This document shows, piece after piece, positions 33,911-42,925 of a stretch of DNA of 64,000 nt. The notes beneath the pieces were generated by a model. It worked only from the letters and a program-made list of their open reading frames with translations. It made no database searches and was not told the DNA's origin. The stretch's first letter is position 1, and the number at the start of each line of letters is the position of its first letter. The translations under genes and the position numbers were made by a program. Origin of the DNA: Firmicutes bacterium UBA3553 (GTDB lineage Bacteria; Bacillota; Clostridia; Tissierellales; Sedimentibacteraceae); contig DFOA01000036.1 of NCBI GenBank assembly GCA_002381185.1, positions 128,388 to 192,387 of the forward strand, in the 5' to 3' direction.

Positions 33911-34522
33911 ATGGAGGAAACCAATACGAGGGAAAAATTTCTGGAGGCGGGAAAAAAGGAGTTTCTGGAAAAGGGCTTCAAGGATGCGTCTTTGAGGCAG
34001 ATATCTAAAAAGCTGGGATTTACCCTGGGAGCATTTTACGGATGTTTTAAGAGCAAGGAGGATCTGTTTGAGTCAATAGTTTCAGAACCTGCAGGTGAGC
34101 TCTTCGATTATTATGTGGAATGCCATAAGAATTATTTTGCGGATGGGCCCGATATTCAGCGGAAACGCCTGGGGAAAGCATCCGGAGAAGCATTGAATGA
34201 CATGATTGATTATATGTATGAGCATTATGATGAGTTTAAGCTGTTGTTCTGCAAATCTGCCGGCACAAAATATGAATCCTACCTTGAGAAATTTATTTCA
34301 GTTGAGGTTGATTCCACAAAACAATTTTTGAATTTGATGAAGGAAAATATGTTCTTTTCGGTGGAGATTGATGACCAGCTAAGCCATAATCTCTCAAGCA
34401 TGCTGTTTAAAGGGATTATAGAGGTGTTTGAGCATGATATGTCCTATGAGCATGCCAAAAGCTATATCCATAAGCTTCATATGTTCTATACAGCGGGCTG
34501 GATGAGGCTGTTTGAGGAATAA
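33911..34522 (+). CDS. TetR/AcrR-family regulator
   Basis: A 203-residue repressor. The N-terminal helix-turn-helix reads TREKFLEAGKKEFLEKGF, then SLRQISKKLGFTLGAFYGCF and KSKEDLFESIV, the standard TetR sequence. The C-terminal ligand domain is unrecognised. The start is ATG at 33911 behind AAAGGAGGT; an in-frame start at 33881 lies before that site. It precedes an ABC exporter pair, with two GTTAG-N6-CTAAY palindromes in between, so it most likely controls those genes in answer to their substrate. Confidence 0.88.
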   Translation: MEETNTREKFLEAGKKEFLEKGFKDASLRQISKKLGFTLGAFYGCFKSKEDLFESIVSEPAGELFDYYVECHKNYFADGPDIQRKRLGKASGEALNDMIDYMYEHYDEFKLLFCKSAGTKYESYLEKFISVEVDSTKQFLNLMKENMFFSVEIDDQLSHNLSSMLFKGIIEVFEHDMSYEHAKSYIHKLHMFYTAGWMRLFEE

Positions 34523-34538
34523 AAATTTTTCACTAACG

Positions 34539-34617
34539 GTTAGCTAAAACTAACTTAATATTGTATTACTTTACTTATGTTTCATGATTTTATGAATATG
34601 GGTTAGTGTAAACTAAT
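34539..34617. promoter_or_regulatory. Two palindromic operator candidates upstream of the ABC pair
   Basis: GTTAGCTAAAACTAAC (34539-34554) and GTTAGTGTAAACTAAT (34602-34617) share the form GTTAG-N6-CTAAY and are spaced 63 nt apart, about six helical turns. They are likely sites for the adjacent TetR-family protein. Confidence 0.65.
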
Positions 34618-34656
34618 TTTATATTTATTAATTAAATTTTAATTTGGAGGAATGAG

Positions 34657-36411
34657 ATGACGGAAGTAAATAAAAAAAGTGCTGTTTCCTGGCTGATTGA
34701 ATGGGCGAAGCCATATAAGGAAAAATACGTTCTTTCGGTAATTTTTGCAGTTGCAGGAGTTTTTTGCGGAATTGCCCCTTACTATGCAATTACAAAAATA
34801 ATTATCGGCTTGCTGCAGAGCAACAGGCTGATGTCCTACTATTTCTTTTGGATAGGAACCTGTGCGGTCTTGTGGATACTAAGATATATATTTCACGGAA
34901 TATCTACATCTTTATCACATAAATCAACATTTGCGGTTATTTCGGGAGTCAGGAAGCGTCTAACAAAAAAGCTTGTAAAGCTTCCCATGGGATATTTGCT
35001 GGATACTCCTTCGGGAACTATAAAAAACATCATTGTAGAAAAGGTTGACAGTATTGAACCAACCCTGGCACATATTCTCCCCGAGATGACAGCCAATATT
35101 CTGGGACCTATATGCATAATAATTTATCTTTTTGCCGTAGACTGGCGCATGGCATTAATTTCACTGTTGACATTGCCCCTGGGACTTTTTTGCTACATGG
35201 GTATGATGAAGGATTATGAGGTTAAATTTAAGCATTATGTTGATTCCAACAAGCACCTGAATGCAACAGCAGTAGAATACATTAACGGCATTGAGGTAAT
35301 CAAGGCCTTCAATCAAAGTGCATCTTCATATAAGAAGTTCTCTGATGCTGCCAGAGAAGCAGCAAATTCTGCAATTAACTGGATGAAAGGAACTCAAGTC
35401 TATTTTTCTGCCGCTATGTCGGTTTTTCCGGCGGTGCTTGTGGGAGTGCTTCCTTTCGGTTCGTATTTATTTATGAAGGACAGCCTGAGTGCGGAAACAT
35501 TTATTTTAACAATTATTCTTTCTCTTGGAATAATGACACCTCTTATTACGGCCATGTCATATTCGGATGATCTTGGAAAAATCAGGACAGTTGTCAATGA
35601 TATTACGGCTGTCATGTCCCTGGATGATTTAATACGCCCGGAGAAGACTGTTCAAATTTTCGGTTATAATATTGAAATTAAAAACTTATCCTTTGCCTAT
35701 AAAGACAATATGGTTTTAAGGAATATAAATCTTTCTGTTCCGGGAAACTCCGTTACAGCTTTGGTAGGCCCGTCAGGAAGCGGTAAGTCCACAATTGCCA
35801 AGCTGGTTGCTTCTTTATGGGATGTTCCGGAAGGAAAAATTATTATAGGAAAAACCGATATAAGGCATATTCCGTTAGAACAGCTCAATTCCATGATAGC
35901 ATATGTATCCCAGGACAATTACCTGTTCAATGATACAGTCAGAAATAATATACGTATGGGCAACATGTCGGCAACAGACGCGGAGGTGGAAGCTGCGGCA
36001 AAAAGGAGCGGATGCCATGAATTCATTATGGGGCTGGAAAATGGATATGATACCATAGCGGGAGGAGCCGGCGGGCATTTGTCCGGAGGTGAAAGGCAGA
36101 GAATCGCCATTGCACGGGCCATGCTGAAAAACGCGCCCATAGTTATTCTTGATGAGGCCACAGCATATACAGACCCTGAGAATGAAGCTGTTATTCAAAG
36201 TGCGGTATCAAGACTGGTACAGGGTAAAACTCTTCTGGTAATAGCACACAGGCTTTCCACAATAACAGATTCTGATAAGATTGTTGTAATAAACAAGGGA
36301 ACAGTGGAAGCAGAAGGAACACATGATGAATTATTAAATTCATGCATACTTTATCGTCATATGTGGGAGGCGCATGTTGAAGCAAAGGATTCAGGGGAGG
36401 TATCGGCATGA
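34657..36411 (+). CDS. ABC exporter half-transporter A (YbtP/IrtA-like)
   Basis: A 584-residue fusion of six membrane helices (about 20-310) and an ATPase. Walker A is GPSGSGKSTIAKLV, the signature is LSGGERQRIAIARAM, and Walker B NAPIVILDEATAYTDPEN. TPSGTIKNIIVEKVD is the coupling-helix region found in the heterodimeric group that includes the metallophore-linked YbtPQ and IrtAB. It overlaps its partner at 36408 by 4 nt and is probably under the TetR gene upstream. The substrate is unknown; closeness to the corrinoid genes does not show that it moves cobalamin. Confidence 0.88.
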   Translation: MTEVNKKSAVSWLIEWAKPYKEKYVLSVIFAVAGVFCGIAPYYAITKIIIGLLQSNRLMSYYFFWIGTCAVLWILRYIFHGISTSLSHKSTFAVISGVRKRLTKKLVKLPMGYLLDTPSGTIKNIIVEKVDSIEPTLAHILPEMTANILGPICIIIYLFAVDWRMALISLLTLPLGLFCYMGMMKDYEVKFKHYVDSNKHLNATAVEYINGIEVIKAFNQSASSYKKFSDAAREAANSAINWMKGTQVYFSAAMSVFPAVLVGVLPFGSYLFMKDSLSAETFILTIILSLGIMTPLITAMSYSDDLGKIRTVVNDITAVMSLDDLIRPEKTVQIFGYNIEIKNLSFAYKDNMVLRNINLSVPGNSVTALVGPSGSGKSTIAKLVASLWDVPEGKIIIGKTDIRHIPLEQLNSMIAYVSQDNYLFNDTVRNNIRMGNMSATDAEVEAAAKRSGCHEFIMGLENGYDTIAGGAGGHLSGGERQRIAIARAMLKNAPIVILDEATAYTDPENEAVIQSAVSRLVQGKTLLVIAHRLSTITDSDKIVVINKGTVEAEGTHDELLNSCILYRHMWEAHVEAKDSGEVSA

Positions 36412-38141
36412 TAAAAATTTTTAAAAAATTCTTTGATTTTTCCGGGAAGCAAAAAAAGCGTTTTTATACTTCCATGATTTTTTCTGTTATTAATTCAGTA
36501 TTTGAGGCAATGAGGATAATGGCTATTGCCATAGTACTTAGAGCAGTTATTGAAGATACCATGACACCTGATGTTATATGGACGAGTTTGATCATAATGG
36601 TAGTAAGCATCATGGGGAGCGCATTGACAAAAAATATAACTACCATGCAGCAGACCATAGCCGGCTATACCATGTGTGCCGATAAACGTGTGGAAATCGG
36701 TGAACGCATGAAATACATGCCCATGGGATATTTTAACGAGAATAATCTTGGGCATATTACATCCATTACCACAAACACTTGCGAGAATCTTCAGGATGTA
36801 GCAACACGCGTCATACTTATGTACCTGCAGGGAATGATCACTACCGTTATAATTTCTTGTATGCTGTTTATATTTGATATACGCATGGGAATTATATCAT
36901 TCCTGGGGATTATTGCCTTTTTGACTGTAAACAGAGGTATGCAGAAGGTTTCGTCAAAGATATCTCCGCGGAAGACCGCATCGGACATAGCTTTGGTGGA
37001 TGCGGTACTGGAGTATGTGCAGGGAATTGTAGTTGTAAAATCCTACAACCTGGCTGAGCAGGCAAATAAAAAAGTAGACAGAGGCATAGATGAAGCAAAT
37101 GAAATATGCTATTTGCTGGAAAAGAAATTCATACCTTATATGTGCGGGCAGACGGTTGTACTTAAGCTGTTTGCGCTTCTCATGATCACACTGTCGGTGG
37201 TATTTTGCCTGAATGGCAGCATGAGTCTTATAAATGCCTTGCTTATGATCATATCCTCTTTTATAGTATACGGGCAGCTTGAATCTGCCGGCATGTACTC
37301 CGCACTTTTGCGTATAGTTGATTTATCTGTTGACCGCATATCGGAGATTTTCGAAACACCGGTTATGGATACGGAAGGTATTGAGCTTAATCCTGAAAAT
37401 TTTGGCATTGATGCGGTTAATGTTACTTTTTCATACGGTGACAGAAAAATTATTGATGATGTGAGCTTCTGTATTCCGGAAAAAACAACAACAGCCATTG
37501 TGGGGCCTTCCGGAGGCGGCAAGACTACCATATGCAACCTGATAGCACGATTCTGGGATGTTGATAAGGGATCCGTCAGCATAGGCGGAAGAGATGTCAG
37601 GGACTATACCCTTGACAGTCTGCTGAGCAATATAAGCATGGTATTTCAAAATGTATATCTTTTTAATGATACCATAGAAAACAATATCAAATTTGGCATG
37701 CCTGACGCTACTCACGAACAGGTGGTTCAAGCGGCAAAAAAGGCTTGCTGCCATGAATTTATTGAAACATTGCCCGACGGATACAATACAATTATAGGGG
37801 AATCGGGAGCAACCATATCCGGCGGCGAAAAGCAGCGCATTTCCATAGCACGGGCGATTCTTAAGGATGCTCCCATCATTATACTTGATGAAGCGACGGC
37901 CAATGTGGATCCTGAGAATGAAAAGCATCTGCAGGATGCTATAGCGGAACTTACAAGGAATAAAACAATAATCATGATTGCTCACAGGCTGAAAACGGTT
38001 AAAAATTCGGATCAGATTCTAGTTCTGTCAGAAGGCAGAATAGTCCAGCGCGGCAACCATGATAAACTCATGAAGGAAAAGGGTTTGTATGCTGATTTTG
38101 TAAATATGAAAAACAGGTCAATAGGGTGGAAATTAGGGTGA
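36408..38141 (+). CDS. ABC exporter half-transporter B (YbtQ/IrtB-like)
   Basis: A 577-residue partner of the preceding gene with the same layout. Walker A is GPSGGGKTTICNLI, the signature ISGGEKQRISIARAI, and Walker B DAPIIILDEATANVDPEN; the signature has Ile instead of Leu at the first position. Both halves keep complete ATPase motifs, so both sites may be active. The ATGA overlap with the first half gives balanced expression of a heterodimer. No terminator is obvious before riboswitch 4. Confidence 0.88.
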   Translation: MIKIFKKFFDFSGKQKKRFYTSMIFSVINSVFEAMRIMAIAIVLRAVIEDTMTPDVIWTSLIIMVVSIMGSALTKNITTMQQTIAGYTMCADKRVEIGERMKYMPMGYFNENNLGHITSITTNTCENLQDVATRVILMYLQGMITTVIISCMLFIFDIRMGIISFLGIIAFLTVNRGMQKVSSKISPRKTASDIALVDAVLEYVQGIVVVKSYNLAEQANKKVDRGIDEANEICYLLEKKFIPYMCGQTVVLKLFALLMITLSVVFCLNGSMSLINALLMIISSFIVYGQLESAGMYSALLRIVDLSVDRISEIFETPVMDTEGIELNPENFGIDAVNVTFSYGDRKIIDDVSFCIPEKTTTAIVGPSGGGKTTICNLIARFWDVDKGSVSIGGRDVRDYTLDSLLSNISMVFQNVYLFNDTIENNIKFGMPDATHEQVVQAAKKACCHEFIETLPDGYNTIIGESGATISGGEKQRISIARAILKDAPIIILDEATANVDPENEKHLQDAIAELTRNKTIIMIAHRLKTVKNSDQILVLSEGRIVQRGNHDKLMKEKGLYADFVNMKNRSIGWKLG

Positions 38142-38194
38142 TATGGTTTTCTTGAGGATTTTGAGGAAGTGTCATTCTTCATGTGTTCTGATTG

Positions 38195-38223
38195 TTGACA
38201 TAGCATTTAATTAATGGTAGAAT
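38195..38223 (+). promoter_or_regulatory. Sigma-A promoter of cobalamin riboswitch 4
   Basis: TTGACA (38195-38200), 17-nt spacer, TAGAAT (38218-38223). Confidence 0.8.
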
Positions 38224-38247
38224 ATATGTACAAGAACATTTGCATAT

Positions 38248-38386
38248 AGTATTTAAATCACGGAACCGGGTGTGAATCCCGGACAATCGGGTTACTGTGT
38301 TGCGGAGCGAACTCCAATGTGCCACTGCTGAAGCGGGAAGGCGGAGCAAGCGGTGAGGCTTAGTCAGGATATGTGGTTAAATAATT
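38248..38386 (+). ncRNA. Cobalamin riboswitch 4
   Basis: It is nearly the same as riboswitch 2: CGGAACCGGGTGTGAATCCCG, ACAATCGGGTTACTGT, GCCACTGC, AGCGGGAAGGCGGAGC and TAGTCAGGATATGTGG, closed by ATTTAAA/TTAAATA. It is intact, yet no intact gene follows before the terminator at 38832. Confidence 0.92.
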
Positions 38387-38470
38387 ACGTGGTATTATTT
38401 TCCGACGAAAAATAATATACAGGATAACATTAATAATTATATAATCTTTTAGGTTAATATAGAATTATTT

Positions 38471-38508
38471 CACCTGTATTTTTCGTGTAGAAAATGCAGG
38501 TGTTTTTG
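38471..38508 (+). terminator. Attenuator terminator of riboswitch 4
   Basis: CACCTG and CAGGTG stem with A/T extension, followed by TTTTTG. TATTTTTCGT in its 5' arm can pair with ACGAAAAATA near 38405, the same antiterminator arrangement as in riboswitch 2. Confidence 0.85.
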
Positions 38509-38509
38509 T

Positions 38510-38812
38510 ATGAAGTATTTGCTTACCGGCCTTAATCCATGGTGTCCAGGAAGAACCGGAGAGTGGGCTTTGTACCTAACGGTTAATTTAGCGGGATTTG
38601 TATCTACTGGGTTGGGTGATAATTAATGGGAGTTCTGCGAAAATAACGCTGTTGTAACAACCTCCAAGTATTACAGGCGTTTATTATAAGGATTTGGGTG
38701 ATTTTCGTATGCTGCTAAAAATTCTGCTGATAACTTCATGCGGGACAATAACAGTTTAAAAACTGCTGTACCATTGAGATTAGGGCTGTGGCAATGCTTC
38801 AGAAATAAATGA
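38510..38812 (+). pseudogene. Decayed alpha/alpha-barrel gene behind riboswitch 4
   Basis: One reading frame from ATG 38510 to TGA 38810 holds three internal stops (38624, 38687, 38699). It still echoes residues about 50-135 of the intact barrel protein at 20696, in the same order and with similar spacing: TGEWALYLTVNLAG against GGEWAVLGLARSG, SKYYRRLL against KKYTEYSRL, and AAKNSADNFMRDNNSL against AIGKDPSNVAGYNLL. The signal peptide and everything after residue 140 are gone. The similarity is weak by eye, so this is a moderate-confidence call, supported by its place behind an intact cobalamin riboswitch. Confidence 0.45.
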
Positions 38813-38831
38813 GCAACACCAGATTATGTTT

Positions 38832-38861
38832 AATACCGGTTATGTCCGGTATTATTTTTTT
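38832..38861 (+). terminator. Terminator separating riboswitch 4 from cobO
   Basis: AATACCGG and CCGGTATT stem with a TTTTTTT tract. It should stop transcription from the riboswitch 4 promoter, so cobO probably has its own promoter. Confidence 0.8.
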
Positions 38862-38934
38862 AAATGGCAAAATTGTTTTTTCAATTATGATTTTTGTGGT
38901 AAAATTATATATAAATTAATTTGGCAGGTGAATT

Positions 38935-39450
38935 ATGGAAAAAGGGTATGTACATGTTTATACAGGAAACGGCAAAGGCAAGACCACAGCGGCTCTTGGT
39001 CTGTCGGTCAGGGCGGTTTGCGCAGGCAAAAAGGTTTTTTTCGGGCAGTTTATCAAGGGCATGGAGTATAGTGAACTGAAATGCATTGAATTTATAAACA
39101 ATTTGGAAATTGAACAGTTCGGCCGAAGATGCTTTATTTATGAGAAGCCGTCAGAAGAGGACATAGACGCCGCAAGGAATGGGCTTGAAAGGATGAAGGA
39201 CATCCTTAAATCGGGAGAGTATGATGTTGTTGTGCTGGATGAACTGAATATAGCTTTGTATTTCAAACTTTTTACAATTGAGGAAGCTGTGGAAGCAATA
39301 AAAGGCAGGGCGTACAATGTGGAGGCTGTTATAACCGGCAGGTACGCTCATAAAGAAATAATTGATATTGCAGACCTGGTAACTGAGATGAAAGAGATTA
39401 AACATTACTACAACAACGGTATTGAGGCAAGGAAGGGTATCGAATTCTGA
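38935..39450 (+). CDS. cobO: Corrinoid adenosyltransferase, CobO/BtuR type
   Basis: A 171-residue P-loop enzyme that transfers the 5'-deoxyadenosyl group of ATP to cob(I)alamin, giving adenosylcobalamin. VYTGNGKGKTTAALGL (from about residue 9) is the unusual P-loop of this family; VVVLDELNIALYF and VEAVITGRYAHKEII are the later conserved blocks. Length equals the family norm. Adenosylcobalamin is also the ligand of the riboswitches, so this enzyme closes the regulatory loop. ATG with GCAGGTG upstream. Confidence 0.93.
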   Translation: MEKGYVHVYTGNGKGKTTAALGLSVRAVCAGKKVFFGQFIKGMEYSELKCIEFINNLEIEQFGRRCFIYEKPSEEDIDAARNGLERMKDILKSGEYDVVVLDELNIALYFKLFTIEEAVEAIKGRAYNVEAVITGRYAHKEIIDIADLVTEMKEIKHYYNNGIEARKGIEF

Positions 39451-39588
39451 TAAAAGAAGTGAATTTTGACTATGCTGCGATAATGTTATATCAATAACAT
39501 AGCTAACCAGAAGATAAATGTCATTTTTGAACAAATCAGGGAACAAAACACAAAATAAATCGTCAAAATAAGTATGGAGGTGGTCATA

Positions 39589-40836
39589 TTGAATAAGAAG
39601 TTTTTTATTTCATGCCTGCTTATTTTGACGATGACGATTACTGGCTGCACGGGATTATCCAAAGATTTGATGAAAGGATATACAAGTGATATAGGTACTG
39701 AAATTGCAGGTTCAGTGAGTGAAGAATTTAAGAGGGCATATTTAAGTTTTTCGTGGGATATTTTAAAAAAATCAAGTGAGAATTCCGGTAATATAATGAT
39801 ATCACCCGTATCCATTTATCTTGCACTGGCTATGACTCAAAACGGAGCGTCAGGACTGACAAAAGAACAAATTGGAAATACACTGTACTCGGAAAAAATT
39901 ACAGAAGATGATTTAAATGCAGAGATTGAAAAGCTGATGAATTATTTAAATGAAGATGATGATGAAGCTATCGACCTTACTATTGCAAATTCTATTTGGT
40001 ACAGAGAAGAATTTGAAGCAGATGAAACATTTCTTCAAAAAAATGCGGACTACTATTCCGCAGCTGTAAAAAGTCTTGATTTTGCGAATAAAGAAGCAAC
40101 GGACGAAATCAACAGCTGGGTCAGTGATGCAACAAATAAAACCATTGATAAAATAATTGACAAAATCAGCGAAGATGTTATGATGTACCTGATAAATGCC
40201 GTTTATTTCAAGGGTGACTGGAAGGTGCCTTTCAGTTCAAATAAAACTTATAAGCAGGACTTTAACTCTCCTCAGGGAGTCGTCGATGCGGATTTCATGA
40301 GCCGCAGCGGAAATATGGATTATTTTAAGTCCGGAGGTGCCGAAGGGATAGTTCTGCCATATAAGGGTGATAAATTTGCTTTTTTTGCCTTAATGCCCGG
40401 AAAGGACAAGACTGCCAGAGAAATGATAAATGAGCTTTCGCCATTAAAAATAGGAGAAATCATTGGCAGCAAGGAAACAAAAAACCTTGAGCTTTCTCTT
40501 CCTAAGTTTGAGAGCAGGTATGAAGACAGTCTGGTTGACGAATTGTCCAAAATGGGAATGAAAATTGCTTTCGAGCCCGGCAATGCCGACTTTTCCTTCA
40601 TGCAGAAAAGCAGGAATACGAATTTGTACATATCTGATGTGAAACATAAAACCTTTATAAAGGTGGATGAAAAGGGTACTGAAGCTGCAGCGGTGACATC
40701 TGTTGAAGTTAAGTTCACAGGCATGCCCGTGGGAGTTCAGAGAGTTGTGTTTGACAGACCGTTTGTTTACGGCATAGTTGATTTGGAAAACGGACTGCCC
40801 TTATTCATCGGTATCATGGAAAATCCTTCGGAATGA
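39589..40836 (+). CDS. Lipoprotein serpin
   Basis: A 415-residue serine protease inhibitor. The signal ends in lipobox TITGC, so it is attached to the outer face of the membrane. NIMISPVSIYLALAMTQNGA, MYLINAVYFKGDWKVPF and FDRPFVYGIVD are classical serpin blocks. The reactive-loop hinge KGTEAAAVTS is intact with small residues, as needed for an inhibitory serpin. The start is most likely TTG at 39589 behind GGAGGTGG, since the upstream ATG at 39574 overlaps that site. Likely it protects surface proteins from host or community proteases; target unknown. Confidence 0.92.
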   Translation: MNKKFFISCLLILTMTITGCTGLSKDLMKGYTSDIGTEIAGSVSEEFKRAYLSFSWDILKKSSENSGNIMISPVSIYLALAMTQNGASGLTKEQIGNTLYSEKITEDDLNAEIEKLMNYLNEDDDEAIDLTIANSIWYREEFEADETFLQKNADYYSAAVKSLDFANKEATDEINSWVSDATNKTIDKIIDKISEDVMMYLINAVYFKGDWKVPFSSNKTYKQDFNSPQGVVDADFMSRSGNMDYFKSGGAEGIVLPYKGDKFAFFALMPGKDKTAREMINELSPLKIGEIIGSKETKNLELSLPKFESRYEDSLVDELSKMGMKIAFEPGNADFSFMQKSRNTNLYISDVKHKTFIKVDEKGTEAAAVTSVEVKFTGMPVGVQRVVFDRPFVYGIVDLENGLPLFIGIMENPSE

Positions 40837-40891
40837 ATTTATTGCTTAGGCTAGTCCGTTAATTTATATTGATAATATACGGATGAAGTAG

Positions 40892-42199
40892 TTATCCAAC
40901 CCACGGGCAGGGTAATTCAATAAAGAAGGTGCTGCCGCCGCCATTAGTGTCTCGTACATAGATTTTTCCCCTGTGCATCCTTATGATTTCTTTTGAGACA
41001 CTCAGCCCTAGTCCGTAATGCTCTTTTTTGCTGCGTGATGAGTCTGTTCTGTAAAACCTTTCAAATATCTTCTCCTTATATTCATCCGGTATCCCTGCTC
41101 CGTCGTCAGAAACGTAAATGAGCAGGGATCGTTTTGTTTTACAGGCTCCCAGTATGATTTTTCCGCCCGTCTGCGTATAGAACACGGCGTTGTCCAAAAG
41201 ACAGCCTAATGCTTGCCGCAGCCTTTGAAAATCTCCCTTTATGACAGGAAGCTGCTCCATAGGAATATCCAATGTCAATGATTGTTTTTTTGCTTTAACA
41301 ATTTCTTCATACGATTCGTAAATACTTATGATAAGAGTATCAGGTTCGACCTCGCCTGCCTGGAAGGACCAGGTGCCTGAATCGGCACTGGCAAGCAAAA
41401 GCAGATCATCCACAAGGCGTGACATTCTTTTGCATTCATTTTTTATGGTGTTTAAAAACTTCTTCTTTTCATCCTCGGTCCCGCATATTTCAAGTGCGGA
41501 CACACTTACACCCAGCACGGCCAGGGGAGACCTGAGTTCATGTGAGGCCGAAGCCACAAATTCCGTCTGCTGTTTTCTGCTTATGTCTATGGGCTTTATG
41601 GCTCTTCCCGAAAACCACCAGCCGAATGCTGATAATGATATCATGACAACTGTGATTGCTGTAAAAAACATGATACGGCTGTACATCATATCCGATTTCT
41701 GTATGCTTAAATCCCTGATAAGAGTAAGGCTTTGCCACCCATCAGAAGAGGGAATGATTACCGTCGCCGCCTGGTAGCGTTCATTCTCGCTGCCTTTAAT
41801 TTCAAAGGTTATACTGTTTACATCTATGGCAGATCTGGGAGGGATATTAATATCAAAATTGTACTTTTTCAATGCTTCTCTCTGGGCTTTTTCAATAAGA
41901 AGCTCTCTTTTTATGCCGGTTTTGAAGGCGCCTTTAAACAGCAGAGGCTTTCGGTTGTCCTCTATATGAATTATGAGCATATTTCCGGCCTCCATCTGTG
42001 AAAGCCATGTATTGTCGATAATTTTGCTGCTTTGGAGCTTATATACAATTGAGTTTATATTATTTTGAAAGGTTATGCCGTTTTGGCTTTTAAGCTGGGT
42101 TTCTGACATATATAGGTACCATGCGCAAAGACAGCCTAAAATTATACCTGTGGTCAGAATATATATGATGGTAAATTTTATACGAAGCTTTTTAAGCAT
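40892..42199 (-). CDS. Sensor histidine kinase
   Basis: A 435-residue membrane kinase: one helix at about 8-30, an extracytoplasmic domain of about 145 residues, a second helix near 178-198, then the H-box ASASHELRSPLAVLG and catalytic motifs (CLLDNAVFYTQ, VSDDGAGIPDEY, HYGLGLSVSKEI). The sensing domain is not of a type I recognise. It overlaps its response regulator gene by 8 nt and is divergent from the sugar-type ABC operon, which it may control. Confidence 0.9.
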   Translation of the reverse strand: MLKKLRIKFTIIYILTTGIILGCLCAWYLYMSETQLKSQNGITFQNNINSIVYKLQSSKIIDNTWLSQMEAGNMLIIHIEDNRKPLLFKGAFKTGIKRELLIEKAQREALKKYNFDINIPPRSAIDVNSITFEIKGSENERYQAATVIIPSSDGWQSLTLIRDLSIQKSDMMYSRIMFFTAITVVMISLSAFGWWFSGRAIKPIDISRKQQTEFVASASHELRSPLAVLGVSVSALEICGTEDEKKKFLNTIKNECKRMSRLVDDLLLLASADSGTWSFQAGEVEPDTLIISIYESYEEIVKAKKQSLTLDIPMEQLPVIKGDFQRLRQALGCLLDNAVFYTQTGGKIILGACKTKRSLLIYVSDDGAGIPDEYKEKIFERFYRTDSSRSKKEHYGLGLSVSKEIIRMHRGKIYVRDTNGGGSTFFIELPCPWVG

Positions 42200-42872
42200 T
42201 GCTTACCTCCATTGAATAACCTATGCCCCGGGCTGTTTTTATAAAAAGTCCGCTTCCTACAAACTTAAGCTTTTTTCTAAGAAAATGTATGTAATTATCC
42301 AGATTCCCGTCCTCAACGGGAGCATCAGGGCCCCATACGCGGGACAACAGGACGGATCGGGGAATAATGCGTTTTTGATTTCTCACTAAAATTTCAAGCA
42401 GTTCCGACTCTCTTTTGGACAGTGTACATTTATTAGAAGGGCCCTTCAAGGTACACCTCATCAGATCAAGCTCTATATCCTTCAATATTATGTTATTCGT
42501 GCTTTCCCACTGCGCCGGTCGCCGGCCTACGGCTCTTATTCTGGCCAGGAGCTCGTTTATATCAAATGGCTTAACAATATAATCATCCGCACCGGCATCC
42601 AGGCCGGCAATTCTGTCTCCTATGCCGTCCAGAGCGGTTATTATTATGACAGGGACGGTTATACCGAGAGCTCGGGCGCGTGACAGAACGTCCATGCCGT
42701 TCAGCTCGGGCAGCAGCCTGTCCAAAAGTATCAGGTCATAGGCTTCCTGCTTTATAAAGTGTAACCCGTCCTCTCCGCTGCAGCATGTATCTACAGTGTA
42801 TCCTTCCTGCTCAAGATGAAATTTTACGGCATCACACAGCTCCGTGTCATCTTCAACAATAAGTATCCTCAT
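42192..42872 (-). CDS. OmpR-family response regulator
   Basis: A 226-residue regulator. The receiver has the acidic pair in ILIVEDDTEL, the phosphoacceptor Asp in LILLDRLLPELNG and the Lys in DDYIVKPFDINEL. The C-terminal winged helix reads LSKRESELLEILVRNQ, then RSVLLSRVWG and NYIHFLRKKL. ATG at 42872 with GTGAGGGG upstream is preferred to the ATG at 42893. A long inverted repeat (42926-42966) in the divergent promoter region is a candidate binding site. Confidence 0.93.
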   Translation of the reverse strand: MRILIVEDDTELCDAVKFHLEQEGYTVDTCCSGEDGLHFIKQEAYDLILLDRLLPELNGMDVLSRARALGITVPVIIITALDGIGDRIAGLDAGADDYIVKPFDINELLARIRAVGRRPAQWESTNNIILKDIELDLMRCTLKGPSNKCTLSKRESELLEILVRNQKRIIPRSVLLSRVWGPDAPVEDGNLDNYIHFLRKKLKFVGSGLFIKTARGIGYSMEVSNA

Positions 42873-42925
42873 TTTTCCCCTCACTTTTCTCATGTAATAA
42901 ATGATATTGTATTATACAACATCTG

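Noticed and set aside
37431..37985. Minus-strand open frame of 184 codons inside the second ABC half-transporter
   Set aside because: It is antisense to the conserved ATPase domain and has no features of its own.
34657..38141. The ABC pair as a cobalamin transporter
   Set aside because: It belongs to an exporter-type family, is preceded by TetR operators and not by a riboswitch, and only its position suggests a link.
38935..39450. cobO as a direct target of riboswitch 4
   Set aside because: A terminator with a seven-T tract at 38832-38861 separates the two, so direct control is unlikely, though read-through cannot be excluded.
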